A stretch of DNA of 64,000 bases from DATJOJ01 sp035507035 (GCA_035507035.1 DATJOJ010000028.1:24659-88658); one strand, 5' to 3'; counted from the first letter of the stretch, positions 8,026-17,560 are shown. Program-made: numbers and translations. Notes: a model not told the origin generated them from the letters alone.

Positions 8026-9315
8026 ATGAAAAATCGAAGTGGTTGCCTTTCTTCTCTTCTCGTGATCGGGCCATTCGTTTGTCTTTTTATCCTGATGTCC
8101 TCGAGGGCCTATGCGGTGACCTACAGGGCCTATAGCTTCACGGGAGGCACGGAAGGAAATTTCCCGATCTGGGCCGGAAGTTTAATTCGCGACAGCAAAG
8201 GCAACTTCTACGGCACGACTTTCGAAGGCGGAGAGCACGGTGGCGGAACAGTCTTCGAAATAAGCGTTTCCGATGCTGGCCCCAAATACACCGTGCTGTA
8301 CAGCTTTCCCGGGGCCGAGGGTGATGGGAGCCAACCCGACTCTGGCCTTGTTTTCGATTCCTCCGGCAACCTCTATGGAACGACTGTCCAAGGCGGCACG
8401 AGGAATTATGGCACAGTCTACGAACTCTCTCCTGACTCAAATGGAACGTGGACTGAGGAAGTGCTCTACTCGTTCCAAGGTCTTCCGGGAGACGGTTCCT
8501 ATCCGACGTTTCCCCTGGTTATTGATGCGCTCGGCACACTCTATGGCACTACATCCGACGGGGGAAGCGCCGGCTTCGGTACCGTGTTCACGCTGAGTCG
8601 TTCCGGCAACACGTGGTCAAAGAACATTATCTACAGCTTCAGCGGTCCCGATGGCGATGAACCGAATGGTGTTACGTTGGACGCTGTGGGAAATGTATAT
8701 GGCACCACCTTATACGGAGGAACAGACGAGGTTGGCACCGTGTTCGAACTAACTCAGAGGGCCGGAATTTGGACTGAATCGATGCTTTACAGTTTTACGT
8801 ATAACGGCAACGGTCGCGCCGATGGTGCCTTTCCCATCGGAGGTGTGACGCTAGATACCGCCGGGAACCTATACGGTACGACGAATTACGGAGGTTCGGG
8901 CACAGCTTGCCCGCCCGGAAGTTGCGGCGCAGTCTACGAGTTGAAAAACGCCAATGGAATGTGGACGGAAACCATTTTGTACAGCTTCCTCGGCGGAGAA
9001 GATGGAAGCCTTCCATATGCTGGCGTCACGCTCGACGCCGCTGGTAATCTCTATGGCACAACCGCCTTCGGGGGCGGCGGATCGTGTAGCATCGGTTTGA
9101 TTCCAGGATGTGGCACGGTCTTCAGACTGCACAAATCTGGAACGCGGTGGCTCGAAAGCCTTTTCAGGTTCAACGGCGCGAATGGAGCAAATCCACAGGC
9201 TGGGGTCATTCTGGACGAGAAAGGCGACGTCTTCGGCACGACACTCTACGGTGGGACCGGCTCATGCCAAGGCGCTCTCCCCGGCTGCGGAGTGGCCTTT
9301 GAATTGACTCCCTGA
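8026..9315 (+). CDS. Secreted GloVer-type tandem repeat protein (1 of 4)
   Basis: A 429-residue exported protein. A Sec signal peptide occupies about residues 1-30 (basic start, long hydrophobic core, cut after SRAYA). The rest is repeats of about 35-50 residues with the core GNLYGTT-x2-GG followed by GTVFEL and YSF-x-G. This is the tandem-repeat family known as choice-of-anchor GloVer-containing proteins (TIGR03803-like), expanded in Acidobacteriota. The protein ends with GCGVAFELTP and has no visible C-terminal anchor. Function is unknown; the repeats probably form a beta-propeller-like or solenoid surface/secreted protein. The preceding 144 bp contain no other gene. Confidence 0.82.
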   Translation: MKNRSGCLSSLLVIGPFVCLFILMSSRAYAVTYRAYSFTGGTEGNFPIWAGSLIRDSKGNFYGTTFEGGEHGGGTVFEISVSDAGPKYTVLYSFPGAEGDGSQPDSGLVFDSSGNLYGTTVQGGTRNYGTVYELSPDSNGTWTEEVLYSFQGLPGDGSYPTFPLVIDALGTLYGTTSDGGSAGFGTVFTLSRSGNTWSKNIIYSFSGPDGDEPNGVTLDAVGNVYGTTLYGGTDEVGTVFELTQRAGIWTESMLYSFTYNGNGRADGAFPIGGVTLDTAGNLYGTTNYGGSGTACPPGSCGAVYELKNANGMWTETILYSFLGGEDGSLPYAGVTLDAAGNLYGTTAFGGGGSCSIGLIPGCGTVFRLHKSGTRWLESLFRFNGANGANPQAGVILDEKGDVFGTTLYGGTGSCQGALPGCGVAFELTP

Positions 9316-9445
9316 GTCGGGTATCTCCATGCTCCGCGCTCACAGGTGCGATTTACAACCCTTGAAAACTCGGGGACCTCGTCCATGTCTGACAGCGGCC
9401 GAAAAGCCCCCGGGAGTTTTACCAAGGAGAACTTTTCCCTCTTCC

Positions 9446-11749
9446 TCAATCCGCGCTCGCAAACACCTTCCCGCTCTCTACCGGCGCACACCGCAAGCAT
9501 TCTTCCGCATCCACCACCGCCAGCGCCGTGCTGTTCACGATGTCCTCAACTTCCGCGCCGCGCGGCAGCAAGTACACCGGTTTGCTCAATCCGGTAAGAA
9601 TCGGCCCGATGGCTTCCACGCCGCCCACGCGCATCAGCAGCTTGTAAGCAATGTTTGCTGAATTGAGATCGGGGAAGATGAGCACATTCGCCCCTTCGCC
9701 CTTGAGCGGTGAAAACGGATATTCGCGCTCGATGATCTCCGGCAACAACGCCGTGTCCGCCATCACTTCGCCGTCAATAATCAGCGACGGATCTCGCTGC
9801 TTCACCAGGTCCGCCGCGCGCCGCACTTTCTCGCACTGCGGGTGCTTGGTGCTGCCAAAATTCGAGAACGACAGCATCGCCACCCGCGGCGTCACATCGA
9901 AGTGCCGCGCCGCTTCCGCCGCGCACAGCGCGATTTCCGCCAGGTCCTCCGCCGTCGGATCAATGTTCACGGTGCAATCGGCCAGGAATAGCATCTCGCG
10001 CTTCTTGGTCACCAACGCATACACGCCGGCAACTTTGTGCATGCCGTCGCGTAGTTTGATAATCTGCAGCGCCGGCCGGATCGTATCCGGATAATGTTGC
10101 GTGATGCCCGAGACCAGCGCATCCGCGTCGCCCATGTGCACCATCAGCGATCCGAAGATGTTCTTGTTATCGATCAGCTCGCGCGCCTCCGAGAGCGTCA
10201 CTCCGCGCCGTTGCCGCAGCCAGTAAAGCTCCTGCGTGTAAACTTCTCGCCACGTCGAGGTCGCTGGATCGACAATCTCCATGCCATTCAGCGAAACTCC
10301 CAGCCCCGCCGCCCGCGTCCGTATCGTATGCGAGTCACCGACCAGAAGCGGCTTGGCGATTTTTTCGTCGACCAAAATGTGCGCGGCACGCAGCACTTTG
10401 TCGTTTTCTCCTTCTGGAAACGCCACCCGCTTGGGATGAGCTTGTGCTTTATGAATGACGAACCGCATCACCTCATGCGCGCGCCCCAGTCGCTTTTCGA
10501 GTTGCTCGCGATATTCCGCAATGTCGACCGGTTCGAGCGCAACGCCTGTATCCATCGCCGCCTGCGCCACCGCCGACGCCTCCCACACCAGCACTCGCGG
10601 ATCGAATGGCTTGGGAATGATGTAATCCGGTCCGAACGCGAACCGTTCCGCCCCATACGCGCGGCAAACCGAATCCGGCACATCTTCCTTGGTGAGATTG
10701 GCAAGCGCTTTCGTCGCCGCAATCTTCATTTCTTCATTGATCGCCGTGGCGTGAACATCCAGCGCTCCGCGGAAAATAAACGGGAAACCGAGCACGTTGT
10801 TCACCATGTTGGGATAGTCGGATCGGCCGGTGCAGGCGATGATATCTTTTCTTGCCGCCCGCATTTCCTCATATGTAATCTCGGGATCGGGATTCGCCAT
10901 GGCAAAAAGAATCGGTTTCGCCGCCATCGACTTCAGCATCTCCGAAGTGAACGCACCCTTCACTGACAGGCCAACCAGCACATCGGCACCTTCGACCACC
11001 TCCGCCAAACTGCGCAGGTTCGTATCTTGCGCAAAGCGCTCCTTGTAAGGATTCATTCCTTCGGTGCGGCCCTTGTAAAGCAAACCCTTGGTATCACAGA
11101 TGAAGATGTTTTCCTTCTTCACTCCCAACCGCACGTAATGTTCCGCCGAAGCGATTCCCGAGGCGCCCGCGCCGTTGAACACTACCTTGACTTTGGAAAT
11201 GTCCTTGCCAACCAGTTCTAACGCATTGATCAACGCCGCTCCGGTGATGATCGCCGTGCCATGCTGATCATCGTGAAACACCGGGATCTTCATCGTCTTC
11301 TTCAACGTCTCTTCGATGTAAAAGCATTCCGGTGCCTTGATGTCTTCAAGATTGATGCCGCCAAAGGTTGGCTCCAGCAGTTGGCAGACTTTAATAATGT
11401 CGTCGGGATTGTGGCTGTTGATCTCGATGTCAAAAACGTTGACATCGGCAAACCGTTTGAACAGTACGGCTTTTCCTTCCATTACCGGCTTGCCGGCGAT
11501 CGCCCCGATGTCGCCCAGTCCCAGCACCGCCGTCCCGTTGGTTACCACTGCAACCAAATTTCCGCGTCCGGTATAGCGAAACGCATCGTGGGGGTTCTTG
11601 TTGATTGCCAGACACGGCTCGGCCACTCCTGGCGTATAAGCTAAACTCAGTTCTCGTGCCGTACGGCAAGCCTTGGTCGGGGTGACTTCGATTTTCCCCG
11701 GCGTGGGTAGTGCATGATAATCCAGTGCCTCTTTTTTCGATACCGGCAT
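9446..11749 (-). CDS. maeB: NADP-dependent malic enzyme with C-terminal phosphotransacetylase-like domain
   Basis: The 767-residue protein is the large MaeB type. The N-terminal malic domain has LAYTPGVAEPC and the catalytic stretch around residues 60-180. An NAD(P)-binding domain follows (VVFNGAGASGIASAEHYV, near 190-205). The C-terminal half (about 430-767) is a phosphate acetyltransferase-like domain (RVAFPEGENDKVLRAA) that usually acts as an allosteric acetyl-CoA sensor rather than a transferase. It decarboxylates malate to pyruvate with NADP reduction. ATG at 11749 follows GGAGGA, and a perfect palindrome lies just upstream. It is the last gene of the minus-strand run that begins at 17359, 53 bp after the aminotransferase gene. 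Confidence 0.93.
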   Translation of the reverse strand: MPVSKKEALDYHALPTPGKIEVTPTKACRTARELSLAYTPGVAEPCLAINKNPHDAFRYTGRGNLVAVVTNGTAVLGLGDIGAIAGKPVMEGKAVLFKRFADVNVFDIEINSHNPDDIIKVCQLLEPTFGGINLEDIKAPECFYIEETLKKTMKIPVFHDDQHGTAIITGAALINALELVGKDISKVKVVFNGAGASGIASAEHYVRLGVKKENIFICDTKGLLYKGRTEGMNPYKERFAQDTNLRSLAEVVEGADVLVGLSVKGAFTSEMLKSMAAKPILFAMANPDPEITYEEMRAARKDIIACTGRSDYPNMVNNVLGFPFIFRGALDVHATAINEEMKIAATKALANLTKEDVPDSVCRAYGAERFAFGPDYIIPKPFDPRVLVWEASAVAQAAMDTGVALEPVDIAEYREQLEKRLGRAHEVMRFVIHKAQAHPKRVAFPEGENDKVLRAAHILVDEKIAKPLLVGDSHTIRTRAAGLGVSLNGMEIVDPATSTWREVYTQELYWLRQRRGVTLSEARELIDNKNIFGSLMVHMGDADALVSGITQHYPDTIRPALQIIKLRDGMHKVAGVYALVTKKREMLFLADCTVNIDPTAEDLAEIALCAAEAARHFDVTPRVAMLSFSNFGSTKHPQCEKVRRAADLVKQRDPSLIIDGEVMADTALLPEIIEREYPFSPLKGEGANVLIFPDLNSANIAYKLLMRVGGVEAIGPILTGLSKPVYLLPRGAEVEDIVNSTALAVVDAEECLRCAPVESGKVFASAD

Positions 11750-11758
11750 GATTCCTCC

Positions 11759-11777
11759 TCACGAACCTGGTTCGTGA
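11759..11777 (-). promoter_or_regulatory. Inverted repeat just upstream of the maeB ribosome binding site
   Basis: TCACGAAC and GTTCGTGA form a perfect 8-bp inverted repeat around three bases, ending next to the GGAGGA ribosome binding site of maeB. It could be a repressor operator or an mRNA hairpin. The 53-bp space between the aminotransferase and maeB genes is almost filled by it, so it may give maeB separate control. Confidence 0.45.
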
Positions 11778-11802
11778 TCGATAAATTTGTTACGCGAAAC
11801 TC

Positions 11803-13023
11803 CTACGACTTCTTCTCGATAACCTTCCGAATCCGCTCGAATGCCCAATCAATTTCCTCGCGGCTGATGATCAAGGGCGGCGCAATGCGGATCACACGGT
11901 CGTGCGTCTCTTTGCACAAAATTCCCTGATCCTTCAACGCCTCGCAGTACGGCCGCGCGGGGCTGTTCAGTTCAATCCCAATCCACAACCCTTTGCCGCG
12001 AACTTCTTTCAGGTCGGAGGAGCGCAGTGTCTTCAGCAAGCTGAGGAAGTACGCGCCCATCTCCGCCGATTTTTCGACCATCTTTTCTTCGATCAAAACA
12101 CGCAGCGCCGCGCGCGCAATCGCACATCCCAACGGATTTCCTCCGAATGTGCTGCCATGATCGCCCGGCTTGAACACGCCGAGAATTTCCCTGGAAGCCA
12201 GCACGGCCGACACGGGATAGAATCCGCCTGCCAGTGCCTTGCCCACGATCAGCACATCCGGCGTAATTCCCTCATACATGTATGCAAACAGCTTGCCTGT
12301 ACGGCCCAGGCCAGATTGAATTTCATCCGTCATCAACAGCACACGGTTTTCCTTGCAGATTTCTGCCGCCCGCTTCAAAAATCCCTTCGGTGGAATCACG
12401 ATTCCCGCTTCCCCTTGAATTGGCTCAACCAAAAACGCGCAGGTGTTAGGCGTGATCGCATTGCGCAACGCCTGAATGTCTCCGAACGGAACAACCTTGA
12501 ACCCCGTGGTGAATGGCCCAAATCCATCGCGGTATTGTTCGTCCGTTGAGAAGCTGATCACGGTCACGGTACGTCCGTGAAAATTATTGGCGCAGACAAT
12601 GATTTCGGCCTTGTCCTGCGGAATGCCCTTGGCCTTATATCCCCATTTGCGCGCGGTTTTCACCGCGGTCTCGACCGCCTCCGCGCCCGAATTCATCAAC
12701 AGCGCCATTTCGAAGCCGGTCAGATCATGCAGGTCTTTGTAGAGAGGTCCAAGCTGATCGTTGCGAAATGCGCGCGAAGTCAGCGTTACCTTCGACGCCT
12801 GTTCAATAAGCGTCGCGAGAATCTTGGGATGGCAATGTCCCTGGTTCAGCGCCGAATACGCCGCGAGACAATCAAGATAGCGCTTGCCCTCGGTGTCATA
12901 AACCCAAACTCCCTCACCGCGCTCAATCACCACATCCAGCGGATGATAGTTGTGCGCTCCGTATTGATTTTCCAGTTCCACGAATTCCTGCGTCTGTTTC
13001 CGATTCACAACTTCGGTTGCCAT
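11803..13023 (-). CDS. rocD: Ornithine--oxo-acid aminotransferase-like protein
   Basis: A 406-residue class-III PLP aminotransferase. Blocks seen: YGAHNYHPLDVVIERGEGV (20-38), the typical ornithine aminotransferase start; LMNSGAEAVETAVKTARKWGY (about 109-129); NNFHGRT; VEPIQGEAG; LLMTDEIQSGLGRTGK; and the PLP lysine in VGKALAGGFYPVSAV (about 265). RocD moves the delta-amino group of ornithine to 2-oxoglutarate, giving glutamate semialdehyde. Context supports ornithine: the same strand carries ornithine carbamoyltransferase and carbamate kinase. It starts 20 bp after the aspartate carbamoyltransferase stop. Acetylornithine or 4-aminobutyrate aminotransferase are weaker alternatives. Confidence 0.87.
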   Translation of the reverse strand: MATEVVNRKQTQEFVELENQYGAHNYHPLDVVIERGEGVWVYDTEGKRYLDCLAAYSALNQGHCHPKILATLIEQASKVTLTSRAFRNDQLGPLYKDLHDLTGFEMALLMNSGAEAVETAVKTARKWGYKAKGIPQDKAEIIVCANNFHGRTVTVISFSTDEQYRDGFGPFTTGFKVVPFGDIQALRNAITPNTCAFLVEPIQGEAGIVIPPKGFLKRAAEICKENRVLLMTDEIQSGLGRTGKLFAYMYEGITPDVLIVGKALAGGFYPVSAVLASREILGVFKPGDHGSTFGGNPLGCAIARAALRVLIEEKMVEKSAEMGAYFLSLLKTLRSSDLKEVRGKGLWIGIELNSPARPYCEALKDQGILCKETHDRVIRIAPPLIISREEIDWAFERIRKVIEKKS

Positions 13024-13043
13024 GTCACTCTCCTCGATTCCTG

Positions 13044-13997
13044 TTAGTCCAGCAACATCGTCAGCAATGCCATCCGCACATAAAGTCCGTTTCGCGCCTG
13101 GCGGAAATACAACGCCCGGGGATCGTCATCCACCGACTTGTCCAGTTCCACGGTCCGCGGCAACGGATGCAGGATCAGCGCATCCGGTTTCATCCGCTGC
13201 ACCACCGCCGAATTGATCGCATACGGCTTCAAGCTTTCCGCATCTCGCACTCGGTCCGGCCGAATTCGCGTCTGATACACAACGTCTACTTCCCCGATCA
13301 CCCTTTCCAGGTCCGCTTCCAATTCGTAACCAACGTTGTGTTCGTCGAGATAATCCAAAATGTCCGACTTCATCTGCAGTTCCGGCGGGCTCACAAAAAA
13401 CATCTTCACGCGATCAAACTTCGCGAGCAGATACGCCAGCGATCTTGCAGTCCGTCCTTTATCCAGTTCTCCGACAATCGCAATGCTCAGCCCATCCAGC
13501 GGCCGCTCGCGATAAATGGTGTAAAGATCCAGCAGCGCCTGCGTCGGATGCTGTCCGCCCGCCCCATCTCCCGCATTGATCACCGGCACCGAGGAAACCT
13601 GCGCCGCCCGCTCTGCCCCGCCTTCTTCGTGATGGCGAATCACGATCACATCCGAATAGCCGCTGATGATGCGGATCGAATCTTCGACTTGCTCGCCTTC
13701 CACTTCCGAAGAAAATGCCTGCGCCTGCTCGGTTGAAAGCACGCGGCCGCCTAGGCGATGCATGGCCGCTTCGAAGGAAAGCCGCGTGCGCGTCGAAGGC
13801 GCATAAAAAAGCGTCGCCATGATGCGGTTCTGGAAATCGAGCGACCCTCCCCGCGCCACCACGTGTTCCATCCCTCGCGAACGGTCAAATAATTCCATCA
13901 GCACTGGCAGCGTGAACTGCTGCGATTCCACCACGTGCCGCAGCTTCATCTCGTGCTTCGCTCCGTTTGTCCGTACCCATGGCGTCATCGTCGTCAT
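13044..13997 (-). CDS. pyrB: Aspartate carbamoyltransferase catalytic chain
   Basis: PyrB carbamoylates aspartate in pyrimidine synthesis. The 317-residue protein shows the carbamoyl-phosphate motif STRTR in FYAPSTRTRLSFE (about 55), GDGAGGQHPTQALLDLYTI (about 135), and HPLPR near 278, which separates it from ornithine carbamoyltransferase (HCLP). I take ATG at 13997 (MTTMTPWV) because it overlaps the carbamate kinase stop by four bases (ATGA), a sign of translational coupling. The frame stays open 117 bases further upstream, but that part would lie inside the kinase gene. No regulatory chain pyrI is seen. A partner kinase making carbamoyl phosphate is immediately upstream. Confidence 0.92.
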   Translation of the reverse strand: MTTMTPWVRTNGAKHEMKLRHVVESQQFTLPVLMELFDRSRGMEHVVARGGSLDFQNRIMATLFYAPSTRTRLSFEAAMHRLGGRVLSTEQAQAFSSEVEGEQVEDSIRIISGYSDVIVIRHHEEGGAERAAQVSSVPVINAGDGAGGQHPTQALLDLYTIYRERPLDGLSIAIVGELDKGRTARSLAYLLAKFDRVKMFFVSPPELQMKSDILDYLDEHNVGYELEADLERVIGEVDVVYQTRIRPDRVRDAESLKPYAINSAVVQRMKPDALILHPLPRTVELDKSVDDDPRALYFRQARNGLYVRMALLTMLLD

Positions 13998-14992
13998 CGC
14001 CGCCCTCCCACTGGAAGCTCGATGGGCTGCTGCCACGTGAGCTTCGCCTGCTCGCGCCCGGAAAGAACGTGTGTTCCCGCATGTCCCGCCACCGCTTCCC
14101 GCAAGTGCTCGCACGAGGTGACAATTGCCTCGCGCCCACCGTCGCGCAGGAATCGCAACACCGATTCCACCTTCGGCCCCATATTTCCTGGCGGAAACTG
14201 GCCCGCTTGCAAATGTTCCTGCAACTCCTCTGCACCTACTCGCAGCAACGGTCTTTGGGTTGGCTTCTTGTAGTCCAGGTAGACATACGTCGCGTCCGTC
14301 GAAATCACAAATTGATCCACTCCCAGCAGGGAAGCCAGCAGCGCCGACGCGCGATCTTTATCGATGACCGCATCCACTCCTTCCAACTTTTCGCCATTCC
14401 ACACCACCGGAATGCCGCCGCCGCCGCAGGCAATGACCAGCACGCCCCGCTCCGCCAGGTCCCGAATAACTTCGAACTCCACGATCTCAATCGGCTCCGG
14501 CGATGGCACCACGCGCCGGTAGCCACGCGCCGCGTCTTCCACGATCTCCCAGCCAAATTGCCGCTTGCGCTCGTCCGCTTCCGCGCGCGAATAAAACGGC
14601 CCAATCGGTTTTGTCGGCCGTTTCATCGCCGGATCTTCCGAAGAAACCACGCTCTGCGTCACCACCGTGACTACCGCCGTATTCATCCCAGCGATTTTCA
14701 ACTCCGTTTCGAGCGCCTGTTGCAGCAGATATCCAATCTCGCCCTGCGTCGCCGCATCGCAAACATCCAGCGGATGTCCGGGCACCTGGTTCGCTGCCCG
14801 CTCCGATCGCAGCAGGGCCGCCCCTACCTGCGGTCCATTCCCATGTGTCAGCACAATTTGGTATCCCGCCTGGCACAGTCCTACAATCTCTACCGCCGTC
14901 CGCCGCGCATTCGCCCGCTGCTCGGCTACAGTCCCTTTCTCTCCCGCGCGAATCAGGGAATTCCCGCCCACGGCAAGTAGCATCGTCTTCAT
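13994..14992 (-). CDS. arcC: Carbamate kinase
   Basis: The 332-residue protein is an amino-acid kinase family member. It has LLAVGGNSL at the N-terminus, LTHGNGPQVG (about 48-57), VIACGGGGIPVV (about 205), DKDRASALLA (about 230) and STDATYVYLDY (about 250), and ends with a family-typical SCEHLREAVAGHAGTHVL. It interconverts ATP + carbamate and carbamoyl phosphate + ADP. The gene lies between the two carbamoyltransferases and overlaps pyrB by 4 bp. No arginine deiminase (arcA) is present, so the classical arginine deiminase pathway is not what the cluster encodes. Direction of the reaction in vivo cannot be told from sequence. Confidence 0.92.
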   Translation of the reverse strand: MKTMLLAVGGNSLIRAGEKGTVAEQRANARRTAVEIVGLCQAGYQIVLTHGNGPQVGAALLRSERAANQVPGHPLDVCDAATQGEIGYLLQQALETELKIAGMNTAVVTVVTQSVVSSEDPAMKRPTKPIGPFYSRAEADERKRQFGWEIVEDAARGYRRVVPSPEPIEIVEFEVIRDLAERGVLVIACGGGGIPVVWNGEKLEGVDAVIDKDRASALLASLLGVDQFVISTDATYVYLDYKKPTQRPLLRVGAEELQEHLQAGQFPPGNMGPKVESVLRFLRDGGREAIVTSCEHLREAVAGHAGTHVLSGREQAKLTWQQPIELPVGGRR

Positions 14993-15047
14993 AGTGAAGT
15001 AGTCAGCGATTCCGACCAGACTCGAAGACCATTGAGCATTCGCGCGA

Positions 15048-16022
15048 CTACGCGTGAACCAATTCGTGCAACTCCGCCAAGTCCGGCAGCTTTAGGAACT
15101 CGCCCTTCATCATTTCCAGCATGATGGCCTTCTGCGCATGCAGTCGGTTCTCCGCCTGCTGAAACACCATCGAGTGCGGCGAGTCAATGACCTCATTCGT
15201 GACTTCCATTCCTCGATGCGCCGGCAGACAATGCAGGAAAATCGCGTCGCGCTTTGCATGGTGAAACAACGCTCGGTTCACCTGATACGGCCGAAAAATC
15301 TCGTTCCGTTTCTGCGCCTCGGCTTCTTGCCCCATGCTGGCCCAGACGTCGGTGTATACAACGTCGGCGTCCGCAACTGCCTCGCCCGGATCGTTCGTGA
15401 TCGTGCAGCTTCCGTGCGCCTCTTCGCATCTCCAGCATGCCCACTCCAGCGCCTCCGCCTTCGGTTCATAGCCCGGCGGCGTCGCTACCCACACATTCAC
15501 TCCGAGCTGTGCTCCCGCAAACATCAGCGAGTGCGCCACGTTGTTTCCGTCGCCGATGAACGCAACCTTCAGCCCCTCAAGATTGCCTTTGCACTCCCAC
15601 ATGGTCAGATAATCGGCCATCGCCTGGCAGGGGTGGCTGTAATCCGTAAGCCCGTTGATCACCGGGATTCGCGCATACCCCGCCATCTGCTCGACAGTCT
15701 CGTGCGCGAAGGTGCGAATCATGATCGCCTGCACCATGCGCTCAAGATTCTTCGCCACGTCGTACACCGATTCCCGTTTGCCCAGGTTGATTTCCGCCGG
15801 CGAAAGATAAATCGAGAATCCCCCGAGCTGCTGGATGCCAACATCGAAGCTCACCCTTGTGCGCAGCGACGGCTTCTCGAAGATCATGGCCAGCGTCTGC
15901 CCCTTGAGCGCTTCGCCGTAAGTGGTCGGATGCATCTTCACCTGCCGCCCCAGAATGAGCAGGTACTGAATCTCCGACGGCGAAAAGTCCTTAATCGAAA
16001 GAAAGTCTTTGCCCGTCATCAC
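15048..16022 (-). CDS. argF: Ornithine carbamoyltransferase
   Basis: A 324-residue carbamoyltransferase. Motifs: the carbamoyl-phosphate loop SLRTR in EKPSLRTRVSFD (about 51), IMIRTF (about 99), TDYSHPCQAMADYLT (about 127-141), DVWASMGQE (about 222), and HCLPAHRG (about 264), where HCLP marks ornithine as acceptor. The common ending is HCLPAF or HCLPAxRG, so the motif is intact. It may start at GTG 16022, overlapping the GTPase stop by one base, or at the ATG right after it. It lies 55 bp before carbamate kinase. Together with that kinase and the ornithine aminotransferase it forms an ornithine/citrulline branch. Confidence 0.92.
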   Translation of the reverse strand: MMTGKDFLSIKDFSPSEIQYLLILGRQVKMHPTTYGEALKGQTLAMIFEKPSLRTRVSFDVGIQQLGGFSIYLSPAEINLGKRESVYDVAKNLERMVQAIMIRTFAHETVEQMAGYARIPVINGLTDYSHPCQAMADYLTMWECKGNLEGLKVAFIGDGNNVAHSLMFAGAQLGVNVWVATPPGYEPKAEALEWACWRCEEAHGSCTITNDPGEAVADADVVYTDVWASMGQEAEAQKRNEIFRPYQVNRALFHHAKRDAIFLHCLPAHRGMEVTNEVIDSPHSMVFQQAENRLHAQKAIMLEMMKGEFLKLPDLAELHELVHA

Positions 16023-17359
16023 TAGACCCCCGCGTGGGCCGGTGCGTGCTCTTGCGCAAACTTTGCGATGAGCCGCGCCAGTCCCGGTTGAACTAGCTCT
16101 TCCACTTCGTAGGTCACGCGCAGGTGAGGCTTGTCAATTTTGATCACCCGCGTCAGGTCAATCGGCGTCGCAATCAGCACCAGATCGCATGGCGTTTGCC
16201 GGATCGTTTCTTCTAGTTCATGCCGTTGCATCGCGCTATATCCCATTGCCGGAAGAAGACTGGTCAAGTGGGTGTACTTGGCAAATGTTCCGCGAATCGA
16301 TCCCACCGCATACGGCCGAGGATCGACCAATTCCGCCGCTTCACACTTTCGCGCCGCAACTACTCCCGCCCCGTAGGGCATTTCGCCGTGCGTGAGCGTT
16401 GGCCCGTCTTCGACCACCAACACTCGCTTGCCCTTAACCAGGTCTGGCGTCGTCACCGTCACCTGGCACGCCGTCTCAAATACCACCGCTTTCGGATTGC
16501 ACAGCTTGATGTTTTGCCGCACCGTCTCGATATCGTGCGCTTGTGCGGTATCGACTTTGTTGATTACGATCACGTCCGCGCGCCGCAGATTCACCTCGCC
16601 CGGGAAGTAAGCAAGTTCATGTCCCGGCCGGTGCGGATCGACCACCACAATCTCCAAATCCGAAACATAGAACGGCGTGTCGTTGTTTCCGCCATCCCAC
16701 AAGATCACATCGGCTTCTTTTTCCGCGCTGCGCAGAATCTTGTCGTAATCCACGCCCGCATAAACGATCGTCCCTTGGCGAATATGCGGCTCATACTCTT
16801 CCCGCTCCTCGATCGTGCACTGCTGCGCGTCGAGGTCTTCCATGGTTGCGAATCTCTGTACCGCCTGCGCCGCCAGATCGCCATACGGCATGGGATGTCG
16901 AATCACAACCGTCTTCAATCCCTGATGCCGTAACTCCGACGCCACTAAACGTGACACCGGGCTCTTGCCACACCCCGTTCGCACCGCGCAGACCGATACC
17001 ACCGGAACTTCCGCTTTGAGTTGGGTATGCTCAGCGCCGAGCAGCCAGAAATCCGCGCCCACTGCTAATGCGCGGGAAGCTAAATGCATCAGGCTCGGGT
17101 AAGAAACATCGCTGTAGGAGAAGACCACCGTGTCGATTTCTGAATCGGCGATCAGACGCTCCAATTCTTTCTCTTCATAGATCGGAATCCCGCTAGGGTA
17201 TAAACGTCCGGCCAGTTCCGCTGGATAACGGCGCCCGGCGATGTCGGGAATCTGGTTAGCGGTAAAAGCTACAACCTGGTAATCGAGATTATTGCGAAAG
17301 ACTACGTTGAAATTATGAAAATCCCGGCCGGCCGCGCCCAGGATCAAGACTTTTTTCAT
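16022..17359 (-). CDS. COG2403 predicted GTPase (cyclic 2,3-diphosphoglycerate synthetase-like)
   Basis: A 445-residue protein. The N-terminus (MKKVLILGAAGRDFHNFN) is a Rossmann-like domain of about 120 residues. A P-loop-like GTPase domain follows, with VCAVRTGCGKSPVSR (about 138-152), DVILWDGGNNDTPF (about 216) and VINKVDTA (about 258; N-K-x-D). The family is usually named predicted GTPase COG2403 and is related to archaeal cyclic 2,3-diphosphoglycerate synthetase. It is the first gene of the minus-strand run and abuts the ornithine carbamoyltransferase. I infer a role connected with carbamoyl phosphate or arginine metabolism from position alone; its reaction here is not known. Confidence 0.82.
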   Translation of the reverse strand: MKKVLILGAAGRDFHNFNVVFRNNLDYQVVAFTANQIPDIAGRRYPAELAGRLYPSGIPIYEEKELERLIADSEIDTVVFSYSDVSYPSLMHLASRALAVGADFWLLGAEHTQLKAEVPVVSVCAVRTGCGKSPVSRLVASELRHQGLKTVVIRHPMPYGDLAAQAVQRFATMEDLDAQQCTIEEREEYEPHIRQGTIVYAGVDYDKILRSAEKEADVILWDGGNNDTPFYVSDLEIVVVDPHRPGHELAYFPGEVNLRRADVIVINKVDTAQAHDIETVRQNIKLCNPKAVVFETACQVTVTTPDLVKGKRVLVVEDGPTLTHGEMPYGAGVVAARKCEAAELVDPRPYAVGSIRGTFAKYTHLTSLLPAMGYSAMQRHELEETIRQTPCDLVLIATPIDLTRVIKIDKPHLRVTYEVEELVQPGLARLIAKFAQEHAPAHAGV

Positions 17360-17560
17360 GGCATCCCCCGCATAGAGCTGACAACTTATCTTCCTTCGCG
17401 CCTGTAGTTATGGGCAGTGCTGCATGTCACTTGCGCCTGTGACCGATTGGCAGGGCGGAGTGACCGGCTTCCGCAGCTTTGTGACCCCAGTCACTGCGCG
17501 CTGGTTACGAGCGGTCAACAATGAACTTGAAGATGGTTACCCCGCACTGGGGGAGGGTTT

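Noticed and set aside
13998..14114. 39-residue N-terminal extension of aspartate carbamoyltransferase
   Set aside because: It overlaps the carbamate kinase gene; ATG 13997 with a 4-bp overlap is the better start.
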